Of a stretch of DNA of 12,746 nucleotides, positions 6,858 to 12,746 are shown piece after piece. Source of the stretch: Bacteroidales bacterium (lineage in GTDB: Bacteria > Bacteroidota > Bacteroidia > Bacteroidales > UBA3663); NCBI GenBank assembly GCA_030526445.1, contig JAUNCV010000046.1, positions 1 through 12,746 on the forward strand. The letters run 5' to 3'. The notes under the pieces are model-generated. The model did no database searches. It was not told the origin of the DNA and worked only from the letters and a program-made list of their open reading frames with translations. Made by a program: the position numbers and the translations under genes. Positions within the stretch are counted from its first letter, which is position 1; every line of letters starts with the position of its first letter.

Positions 6858-8369
6858 TTGGCAGAGAAACAACGTACATATATAGCCATTGATCTGAAGT
6901 CATTCTTCGCATCGGTTGAATGCGTGGAGCGCGGACTGGATCCTCTCACTACGAATCTCGTGGTGGCCGATGCGTCGCGCACCGAGAAGACCATCTGTCT
7001 GGCCGTAACCCCTTCGCTCAAAGCCTATGGCATTGGTGGCCGAGCGCGCCTCTTCGAGGTGGTGCAAAAGCTGCGCGAGGTGAATGCGCAAAGAAGGTGG
7101 CAGGCGCCGGGCTATAGGTTTACGGGCAAGTCGGCCAACGATACGGAACTCAAGGCGCACCCGGAACTGGAGGTCGATTACATCACGGCAACGCCGCGCA
7201 TGGCCTATTATATAGATTATAGTACGCGCATCTTTAGCATCTACCTGAAGTATGTCTCGACAACCGATATTCACCCCTACTCTATCGACGAGGTGTTTAT
7301 GGATGTGACCGACTATCTGAAGATCTATAAGATGACAGCGCACCAACTGGCCATGACCATGATTCAGGATGTGCTACGGCAAACGGGCATCACGGCCACG
7401 GCAGGCATAGGCACGAACCTGTACCTCTGCAAGATAGCTATGGATATTGTGGCAAAACACATTCCGGCCGACAAGGATGGTGTGCGAATAGCCGAACTGG
7501 ACGAAATGAGCTACCGTCGCCTGCTGTGGGACCACAAACCGCTCACCAGTTTCTGGCGCGTGGGCAGGGGCATTGCCCGAAAACTGGAGATGTATGGCAT
7601 TGACACAATGGGCAAACTGGCACGCGTTTCGCTCACCAAGGAGGCGTTTCTCTACAAGCTCTTCGGGGTGCAGGCCGAACTGCTGATAGACCATGCGTGG
7701 GGCTGGGAACCTGTGGGCATGAAGGACATCAAGGACTACAGGCCCGAAACCAATTCGCTGAGCAGCGGACAGGTGCTGCAGGAGCCCTACACCTTCAAGA
7801 AGGCGCGTGTGGTGATGATAGAGATGGCCGATGCGGCGGCGCTGAAACTGGTGGACAAACACCTGGTGACCGACCAGCTCGTGATCTATGTGGGCTACGA
7901 TGCCGCTGAGGTGAACAACCCAGCGCTGCAAGACGTGGAGCAGGCCGTTGTGGTGCACGACCCTTATGGCCGATACATGCCGAAGCCTGCACATGGCACC
8001 GTTACGCTCGACCGCCAGACCAATTCGGCCCGACTGATAAAGGAGGCTGTGCTGGAGGTCTTCGACCGCATTGTGGACCGCCGAATGATGATTCGCCGCC
8101 TGAACCTCTCAACCAACCGTGTGGTGAGCGAAGAGAAGGCGAAGAAGAGGCAGATGCCCATGCAGCTCGATCTGTTTACCGACTACGAGGAGCTGGAGCG
8201 ACGCCAGCAGGAGGAGGAAAAGGCTTTGGCCAAGGAGCGCAAGATGCAGGAGGCGCTGTTGGCTATCAAGAAAAAATTCGGCAAAAACGCTATCCTCAAG
8301 GGCGTTAACTTCGAGGAGGGCGCTACGGCCAGAGAACGTAATCAACAAATAGGAGGACACAAGGCATGA
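6858..8369 (+). CDS. Y-family translesion DNA polymerase (DinB/UmuC/UvrX-like)
   Basis: 503 residues. The N-terminal strand YIAIDLKSFFASVE (8-21) holds the first metal-binding Asp (D12) and YSIDEVFMDV (141-150) the second acidic pair D144/E145, both diagnostic of the Y family. A helix-hairpin-helix-like segment ITATAGIGTNLYLCK and the little-finger region follow. QLDLF at 436-440 fits a sliding-clamp binding motif. The C-terminal tail after it is a charged, probably helical region (EELERRQQEEEKALAKERK). The enzyme would copy damaged DNA at low fidelity. This is the subgroup found with YolD-like partners in Firmicutes and Bacteroidetes, and such a gene follows with a 4-base ATGA overlap. The start is a TTG: no ATG precedes the catalytic strand and an in-frame TGA lies two codons upstream. 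No LexA-type operator could be identified. Confidence 0.93.
   Translation: MAEKQRTYIAIDLKSFFASVECVERGLDPLTTNLVVADASRTEKTICLAVTPSLKAYGIGGRARLFEVVQKLREVNAQRRWQAPGYRFTGKSANDTELKAHPELEVDYITATPRMAYYIDYSTRIFSIYLKYVSTTDIHPYSIDEVFMDVTDYLKIYKMTAHQLAMTMIQDVLRQTGITATAGIGTNLYLCKIAMDIVAKHIPADKDGVRIAELDEMSYRRLLWDHKPLTSFWRVGRGIARKLEMYGIDTMGKLARVSLTKEAFLYKLFGVQAELLIDHAWGWEPVGMKDIKDYRPETNSLSSGQVLQEPYTFKKARVVMIEMADAAALKLVDKHLVTDQLVIYVGYDAAEVNNPALQDVEQAVVVHDPYGRYMPKPAHGTVTLDRQTNSARLIKEAVLEVFDRIVDRRMMIRRLNLSTNRVVSEEKAKKRQMPMQLDLFTDYEELERRQQEEEKALAKERKMQEALLAIKKKFGKNAILKGVNFEEGATARERNQQIGGHKA
8351..8356 (+). promoter_or_regulatory. Strong ribosome binding site for the YolD-like gene
   Basis: AGGAGG lies inside the end of the polymerase gene, nine bases before the ATG at 8366. 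It supports that start and is notable because most genes in this window have no Shine-Dalgarno site. Confidence 0.7.
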
Positions 8370-8542
8370 CAAACGAATATGACGATATCATCAATCTGCC
8401 GCACTACCAGTCGCCCAACCGCAAGCGCATGTCAATGAGAGACCGAGCCGCACAGTTCGCTCCCTTTGCCGCACTTACGGGCCACAGCGAGGCGCTGGCC
8501 GAGACGGCACGCAAAACAGAAGAAGCAGCGGAGAGACATTAA
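8366..8542 (+). CDS. YolD-like small protein
   Basis: 58 residues, ATG at 8366 overlapping the polymerase TGA (ATGA). The segment YDDIINLPHYQSPNRKRMSM is followed by RDRAAQFAPFAALTGHSEAL, the conserved core of YolD-like proteins paired with Y-family polymerases. The role of the family is poorly defined; by context it likely binds or regulates the polymerase as UmuD-like partners do, which is inference. The tail after residue 45 (AETARKTEEAAERH) is short for the family, which often continues with a further domain. The last codons and the stop are built into the terminator hairpin, so the gene ends in its own terminator stem and loop. Confidence 0.88.
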   Translation: MTNEYDDIINLPHYQSPNRKRMSMRDRAAQFAPFAALTGHSEALAETARKTEEAAERH

Positions 8543-8557
8543 CTCTCTGCTGCTTCT
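8521..8557. terminator. Hairpin terminator between convergent genes
   Basis: AGAAGCAGCGGAGAG (8521-8535) pairs with CTCTCTGCTGCTTCT (8543-8557) over 15 bp with one G-T wobble, around a seven-base loop. The left arm is coding sequence of the YolD-like gene and its TAA lies in the loop. Only a moderate T-rich run follows on the plus strand. The beta-helix gene on the minus strand ends at 8589, so this hairpin may serve both. Confidence 0.75.
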
Positions 8558-8588
8558 CGCTTTATACTATTAATATATACTGTGTGCC

Positions 8589-10211
8589 CTACTCCAGATA
8601 CTCTGCGTGAATGGCGCTGACCACGGTGGCGTTGGCACCAGCACTGCCTGTGTGCTGCAGGTGAATGCCGCCATAAGGGTTGGGCGCAATAGGGGCTGTG
8701 AGCGTTTGCTGCTGGGTGCCGTTGGTGATGTGTGCCGTGAGGGTCGAAGCGGTGGCTATGAGCTCGAGACGGCAACCGCGACGGAAGAGGACGCACTTTT
8801 CGGCCCCTGTGATGGGTGTGATGGCGCCATCGGCATAACGCACCAGCAGGACCTCTACGGCTCGGTCATATTGCGGGGTTCGAACAAAGCGGATGCCATA
8901 GCCCGAAAGTGTGCTGGCGTCGAACTTGATGCAGACATCGAGATACTGGCCCGTGGCGCTGCCAAAACCCTGTCCGGCACTCTTGCATGGGTCAAGATGC
9001 AAGGTGAGGCGCTGCCCGCCATACTGCTCTCCTTCCCTGCCGGCATACATCATTCGGGCACCACGCACATTCTGCATCAGGCCATAGCAACCCTCAGCGC
9101 CATCCATGCCTTCGCCATACATCCAGGCGGGACTGAGCGTGTCGGGCTCGAAGGCATAGGCACCGAGGTCTGACGGACAATAGGCCGAAAGTTCCCAGCC
9201 TTGCGCATCGGTCACCGGAGCACGGAAACCTACTGGCATCGGCACATCGGGCGTAGGCGGAACCTCGAGTGGCTGCCCATTGAGGGTGCATCCGCTCATG
9301 CAGCATTTGTCCTTCGGGTTGGGCTTGCGGGTCCATGCCACACGCAGGTTGGGGTCATCGCTCGTGATGCGGCAGTTGTGTAGCTGAACGGGGCTCGAAA
9401 CCTTGGTGAGGTATTGTGTGCCGAGGGTCTTGCAATGTATGTCGCAATCGTAAAAGAAGGCGCCTTGGCCCGAAGTGCTGTAGAAGGGTTTGCTCGAAAA
9501 GAAAGTGAAACGGCAATGCTGGTAGGTGCCCGTACCGCAAAGGGCATCGTCGGTGCACTCAAAGTAGCAGTCATCGAACACCACGCTCCTGGCACCCGCG
9601 AAGGGACACAGATTCTTGGCGCGATATCGGTCGCAATCGCATATCACCAGCTGCGCCTGCACAATGGCATCGGCTCTGCGTGGACGGCTGAGTTTCGGGT
9701 CGAGGTCATAGACCAGATCTACGTTGCAATAGTTGCCCAGCGTGAGGTTCTCAACGGCTATGTCGCTGCCCTCAATGTGCAGCATGGTGAAGTTACCTTC
9801 GGCCCCTTGGGTCTGTCCGCGCTGGCAGGCAAGTATCACCTCTTTAGGGTTGTCTGTAAGGCCCACAATGCGCACGCGGTCCATGCGCAGTTTCATGCCG
9901 AAAGGGGTTGTCTCGCCGGGCAAAGGGTGCACGGTTTCGGGGCTCTGCGGGTCGTCGATCCAATAGACCGATGGCTCGATATAGACCACCGTCCAGGTTG
10001 TGTCGCCTCGCTCCCGCTTCTCCTGGCTGATGCTTTCGGCCGCCCTCAGCGCCTCTCGGGCTGTGGCAAATGTCCACTTGGCGGCATCGCTCTTCACGCG
10101 GCTGTTTACATATAGTTCATTTCTCGATGGCACAATCTGCTCTGCGCCCATGCAGCACAAGGGCCATGCCATGAGGAGCACAAGTGCCGTGAGTAGTCTG
10201 TTCATTTTCAT
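8589..10211 (-). CDS. Secreted right-handed beta-helix (pectin-lyase-fold) protein with C-terminal LamG-like region
   Basis: 540 residues from ATG at 10211; a TTG two codons earlier also fits, but ATG gives a cleaner signal peptide. MKMNRLLTALVLLMAWPLCCMGA is a typical export signal with no clear lipobox, so a soluble exported protein is expected. Residues about 30-330 show beta-helix coils with repeated Cys-Asp or Asn-Cys turns, for example FDDCYFECTDDALCGTGTYQ followed by GQGAFFYDCDIHC, as in pectinesterase/pectate-lyase-like proteins of Bacteroidetes. The last 190 residues (from about WMYGEGMDGAEGCYG) look like a beta-sandwich of the LamG/concanavalin type. A polysaccharide substrate, perhaps pectin-related, is likely, but I cannot name a catalytic triad. 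Transcription is divergent from the phytase-like gene. Confidence 0.8.
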   Translation of the reverse strand: MKMNRLLTALVLLMAWPLCCMGAEQIVPSRNELYVNSRVKSDAAKWTFATAREALRAAESISQEKRERGDTTWTVVYIEPSVYWIDDPQSPETVHPLPGETTPFGMKLRMDRVRIVGLTDNPKEVILACQRGQTQGAEGNFTMLHIEGSDIAVENLTLGNYCNVDLVYDLDPKLSRPRRADAIVQAQLVICDCDRYRAKNLCPFAGARSVVFDDCYFECTDDALCGTGTYQHCRFTFFSSKPFYSTSGQGAFFYDCDIHCKTLGTQYLTKVSSPVQLHNCRITSDDPNLRVAWTRKPNPKDKCCMSGCTLNGQPLEVPPTPDVPMPVGFRAPVTDAQGWELSAYCPSDLGAYAFEPDTLSPAWMYGEGMDGAEGCYGLMQNVRGARMMYAGREGEQYGGQRLTLHLDPCKSAGQGFGSATGQYLDVCIKFDASTLSGYGIRFVRTPQYDRAVEVLLVRYADGAITPITGAEKCVLFRRGCRLELIATASTLTAHITNGTQQQTLTAPIAPNPYGGIHLQHTGSAGANATVVSAIHAEYLE

Positions 10212-10235
10212 AAGCAATGATGGTTATTGTCGGTG

Positions 10236-10243
10236 CAAAGATA
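10236..10243 (-). promoter_or_regulatory. Possible -7 element for the beta-helix gene
   Basis: TATCTTTG on the minus strand about 25 bases before the ATG at 10211 matches the Bacteroidetes -7 element exactly, but no good TTTG stands 19 bases upstream. The spacing suits a short leader. Confidence 0.4.
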
Positions 10244-10410
10244 TTCCTTATTCGTAACTCAGTATCTTTTGCTGCAAAACTTGGAACAGAAAACGAAAGT
10301 TCAACTCTGATTCAAATTGCAAGTGTTATTCACAGATAACAAAAAACGAAACTATAATTTAATATTTTGTTAAATAATATTCTCTTAGCAAATATTTCCG
10401 CGAAAAAAAC

Positions 10411-10418
10411 TATCTTCG
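10411..10418 (+). promoter_or_regulatory. Possible -7 element for the phytase-like gene
   Basis: TATCTTCG differs from TAnnTTTG at one base and lies about 50 bases before the ATG at 10471. No clear -33 element is seen. The rest of the 10212-10470 divergent region is AT-rich and holds no other recognisable feature. Confidence 0.3.
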
Positions 10419-10470
10419 CGCATTCAAAATTTAAGCATAGGTTACACACAACAAATAAATACAGAATTAT

Positions 10471-11664
10471 ATGCCCAAAGCATTGATACAAGTGGCTCTC
10501 GGATTATGGGGCATCACACCCGGCAACTACAGCGGCATCACGCCCGTTCAAGACAATGTGTATGCCATCGTTGATGACAAAGACGCTGTTGACGGGTTCC
10601 AATATCTTACACTAGACTTTGACCTAAAGACCGGAAAGCTGTTGCAAGCCACGCTCCAAGAGCCGGAGATGATGCAATTAAGGCGCCAAGCAGGCGAAGG
10701 TTTTGCCCGAGACCCCGAAGGCATCTGTTTTCATCCAGGCCGGCAGACACTATTCATCTCGGGCGAAGCCGACCAAGCCATCCTTGAGTACAACCTTCAG
10801 GGCAAACCCACAGGAGCATCGCTCGCTGTTCCTCCCTCGGCTGCCATCGACAAGATTGCATCCAACTACGGCTTCGAAGCCCTCTCCTACAACGAGGCCC
10901 AACACCTTTTCTGGAGCGTGACAGAGGGTCCTCTGCTGGCTGATGGCTCAGCCTTACCCACAGCAGCGCCCCAAGGATCAACTCCCCTGAGCTTGTATGC
11001 CTCTCAGCAAAGCCCCTCGCCGAAGATTGATAAAAAGAAGCAGCTTGACCTGGTCAATGAAGACCGAATTGAAATCAAGATTCCCGCAGCCAAGCAACCT
11101 GCAGAAGCCAAGCACGCTGAAGCAGACAGCCTCGCACACGAAGAACCCATCAAAGAGAATCTGCTGCGTCTCCTCTCCTTCGATGAAGATCTCCGTTTTT
11201 CCAAGTCTTTCGTTTATCAGATGGACACTAAAAAATCTCTCGGCAGGAAGGGCAACGGCGTTCATGGTGTTTCGTCCATTCTTGCATTAGACAATGGCCA
11301 GCTCATTGTCATGGAGCGCGAAGGTTTCTGCCCACGGTGGCGCCTGGGTGCATATGTCAATATTAAGCTATATCTGGTCAACATAAGCGAAGCCACTCCC
11401 ATTCCGCTCGATGCTGATATACGACGCATTCCTCAGGATTTAATCTGCCGTAAGCAGCTGTTGGCCGAATTCAAGACCAAGTTCACCCTCTTTCGCCGCA
11501 ATCTGGCCAACTACGAAGGCATGTGTCTGGGCCCAGAACTCTCCGATGGCACCCCGACACTCCTACTGATAGCCGACTCTCAGAAGGGCCAAGGCAACTT
11601 CCTGTTTCGTCTAAAAGACTATCTTGGCATACTCAAGATTGATAAGAGCACTACGGCGCTGTAG
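10471..11664 (+). CDS. Esterase-like activity of phytase family protein
   Basis: 397 residues. Conserved blocks of this beta-propeller family are present: NYSGITPVQDNVYAIVDDKD (19-38), DPEGICFHPGRQTLFISGEA (81-100), NYGFEALSYN (132-141), GVHGVSSILALDNGQLIVME (263-282) and NYEGMCLGPE near the end. Family members are usually exported and thought to act on phosphate or other esters; the true substrate is unknown. Two oddities stand out. First, no signal peptide is encoded: an in-frame TAA lies five codons before the ATG, so the protein starts at the first propeller block and would stay in the cytoplasm unless another route exists. Second, residues about 178-230 form a Lys/Glu/Ala/Pro-rich low-complexity insert between blades. 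The gene stands alone on the plus strand and is closed by a strong hairpin terminator. Confidence 0.8.
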   Translation: MPKALIQVALGLWGITPGNYSGITPVQDNVYAIVDDKDAVDGFQYLTLDFDLKTGKLLQATLQEPEMMQLRRQAGEGFARDPEGICFHPGRQTLFISGEADQAILEYNLQGKPTGASLAVPPSAAIDKIASNYGFEALSYNEAQHLFWSVTEGPLLADGSALPTAAPQGSTPLSLYASQQSPSPKIDKKKQLDLVNEDRIEIKIPAAKQPAEAKHAEADSLAHEEPIKENLLRLLSFDEDLRFSKSFVYQMDTKKSLGRKGNGVHGVSSILALDNGQLIVMEREGFCPRWRLGAYVNIKLYLVNISEATPIPLDADIRRIPQDLICRKQLLAEFKTKFTLFRRNLANYEGMCLGPELSDGTPTLLLIADSQKGQGNFLFRLKDYLGILKIDKSTTAL

Positions 11665-11697
11665 GGAAGGATGACACGCATTATTACTATATAAAAT

Positions 11698-11737
11698 ATG
11701 GAACAGAAAACAAGGAAGTGTTTGTTTTCTGTTCCAT
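11698..11737. terminator. Bidirectional hairpin terminator
   Basis: ATGGAACAGAAAACAA (11698-11713) pairs perfectly with TTGTTTTCTGTTCCAT (11722-11737), a 16-bp stem with an eight-base loop. AT-rich sequence flanks it on both sides. It lies 33 bases after the phytase-like gene and about 80 bases beyond the convergent gene on the minus strand, so it can end both transcripts. Confidence 0.8.
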
Positions 11738-11819
11738 TATTCGTTTTGGTAGGAAGTGGGGTGCGGACGAAAAGAGAATCCGTTGTTGATCTATTCATTG
11801 CTGGACCTCCTTACAACCA

Positions 11820-12242
11820 TTACAATCCCGGAATTGTGAGATCAGTAGCAGATTCGCTCTTTTCCTGCTTTCGGGTCTTAGCTGTACGCTGTTTCATTAA
11901 ATATACTTTGCCTCCGGCCTCTTCATCGAGCACCGAATGACGCTTCAGGTCGAACATAACAGTATCCTTAGAATAAACAATGCCCAGATGGTCGAACAAA
12001 GGTGCTGTTTTTAAATAAAAGTAATCGCCGGCCTTATAAGCACGGTATGCATCATCACCGGGTGTTTCTGATACAACCATGAATAATGTTTTATCATCAT
12101 CTTGTGCAAAGCGGAAATAGGTAGAAGTAGTAATGGAAAGTATTTCTGCAGTCTGTGCAGTGAAACCCAACTTACCCGATTTTTGAATAGTGACCTTCAG
12201 ATTGGGCTCAAGCTCTTTCGCATTAAAAAAAGTGAGTGCCAT
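11820..12242 (-). CDS. Conserved-looking protein of unknown function, 140 residues
   Basis: The open frame extends upstream to 12326, but ATG at 12242 is the more likely start: the upstream part is Phe/Lys-rich, overlaps promoter-like AT-rich DNA and would form an odd extension. From this start the product begins MALTFFNAKELEPNLKVTIQ and continues with KSGKLGFTAQTAEILSITTS, FRFAQDDD and AGDYFYLKTAPLFDHLGIVY. It looks like a small all-beta or alpha/beta cytoplasmic protein; the tail (MKQRTAKTRKQEKSESATDL) is charged and probably disordered. I believe similar small proteins occur in other Bacteroidales, but no function is known to me. It is monocistronic and convergent with the phytase-like gene. 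A possible -7 box TTTCTTTG lies at 12287-12280. Confidence 0.65.
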   Translation of the reverse strand: MALTFFNAKELEPNLKVTIQKSGKLGFTAQTAEILSITTSTYFRFAQDDDKTLFMVVSETPGDDAYRAYKAGDYFYLKTAPLFDHLGIVYSKDTVMFDLKRHSVLDEEAGGKVYLMKQRTAKTRKQEKSESATDLTIPGL

Positions 12243-12530
12243 AATGAAATGTGTTGCGAGTTTTTTTAGTTTGTTTGCACAAAGAAACACAAAAAATGTG
12301 ACAAACGAACAAAATGGCTGTTTCAATTGCTTAAAAACTCCTTGGGAAACACAATATTATTGCCATTGACAATTAAATGTTGCAGATAACAATATTTTCA
12401 TCAATACATTTTCTTTTCTTTATAATGCTCTTTCTTGTGTCCATGTTTTCCTTTATAATGTTTATTTTTTGGCTATTTTTACAAATAATGCATTTTTTGG
12501 CTTGCTTTTTTAAAAAAAATTAAGGAAAAA
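12243..12530. other. AT-rich intergenic region with short direct repeats
   Basis: About 290 bases with no supported gene. CTTTATAATG occurs exactly twice (12418-12427 and 12451-12460), and ATTTTTTGGCT occurs twice 28 bases apart (12464-12474 and 12492-12502). The TTTTGG part recurs a third time in the -33 element at 12531. These may be extra promoter or regulator sites, or simple AT-rich drift. No RNA gene is recognised. Confidence 0.5.
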
Positions 12531-12562
12531 TTTTGGAGGTGTAAATAAAATACCTATCTTTG
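12531..12562 (+). promoter_or_regulatory. Strong Bacteroidetes-type promoter
   Basis: TTTTG (12531-12535), exactly 19 bases, then TATCTTTG (12555-12562): a full match to the primary sigma consensus of the phylum. Transcription would begin near 12569, about a dozen bases before the ATG at 12582. Confidence 0.75.
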
Positions 12563-12581
12563 TGCCATAAATTAAAAAAAT

Positions 12582-12746
12582 ATGACAAACAATTGTCTAC
12601 AAATGGCATCATATCGCTGGCATAACCCACCAGCATACAGAATCAGAACTTTCCATCATCAAGAAGATGACGATGGAAAACTTCTGATAAAGGAAATTGA
12701 AAGTTGTTTTATACCAACTCGTTTTTTCCTATCTTTCTTTATATCT
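12582..12746 (+). CDS. Partial ORF at the right edge, unknown
   Basis: ATG at 12582 opens 55 codons without a stop before the window ends. The product starts MTNNCLQMASYRWHNPPAYR and ends in a Phe-rich stretch (RFFLSFFIS). The strong promoter just upstream shows the region is transcribed, but nothing identifies a family. A possible hairpin TTTCCATC/GATGGAAA lies inside the frame, so a leader peptide or untranslated leader is an alternative. Confidence 0.35.
   Translation, partial: MTNNCLQMASYRWHNPPAYRIRTFHHQEDDDGKLLIKEIESCFIPTRFFLSFFIS

Noticed and set aside
9414..10115. A 233-codon plus-strand open frame opposite the beta-helix gene
   Set aside because: The minus-strand frame has a signal peptide and beta-helix repeats; the plus frame has no family resemblance and shares the same bases.
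1..12746. CRISPR arrays, tRNA genes, insertion sequences or attachment sites
   Set aside because: No regularly spaced repeats, no tRNA-like cloverleaf sequence, no transposase or integrase frame and no terminal repeats were seen.

Overview
The window looks like a chromosomal segment of a Bacteroidales bacterium, probably Prevotella-like. Three things point there. Several intergenic regions carry the Bacteroidetes housekeeping promoter pattern (TTTG, about 19 bases, then TAnnTTTG; three -7 boxes read exactly TATCTTTG). Several gene families are common in Bacteroidales: a Y-family polymerase with a YolD-like partner, an esterase-like-phytase protein and a secreted beta-helix protein. Genes rarely have Shine-Dalgarno sites. 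Genus-level placement is inference.

Left part (1-6219, all on the minus strand): a restriction-modification or defence-type operon, transcribed from 6219 towards 1. Its order is a gamma-class N6-adenine DNA methyltransferase (MmeI/YeeA-like, with no visible nuclease domain), a DExH superfamily 2 helicase, a small 79-residue protein and a GIY-YIG/T5orf172-type nuclease with a C-terminal ASCH domain. The locus appears rearranged. The methyltransferase stops being recognisable near 4037, and its last 20 residues are the helicase Walker A DNA read in the wrong frame. The helicase in turn starts directly at Walker A, without its expected N-terminal portion. The 79-residue protein looks like the detached N-terminus of the nuclease. 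A fragment resembling the C-terminus of another type II methyltransferase lies at 606-683, followed by an AT-rich unknown gene that runs off the left edge. If still active, the methyltransferase would mark self DNA while helicase and GIY-YIG nuclease act on unmodified DNA. The breakpoints suggest the present copy may be decayed.

Middle part (6220-8560): a divergent intergenic region. On its minus side lies a strong promoter, a long rod-like structured RNA with a GCAA tetraloop and an intrinsic terminator (6S-like, or a leader of the methyltransferase operon). On its plus side lie a promoter, a 44-codon signal-peptide-like ORF and a translesion-synthesis pair: a Y-family DNA polymerase overlapped by a YolD-like small gene, closed by a hairpin terminator.

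Right part (8560-12746): a secreted pectin-lyase-fold (beta-helix) protein on the minus strand, divergent from an esterase-like-phytase family protein on the plus strand. A bidirectional hairpin terminator follows, then a conserved-looking 140-residue protein of unknown function on the minus strand. The last part is an AT-rich intergenic region ending in a textbook Bacteroidetes promoter that drives an ORF cut by the right edge. No tRNA, rRNA, CRISPR array, insertion sequence or recombinase gene is visible.
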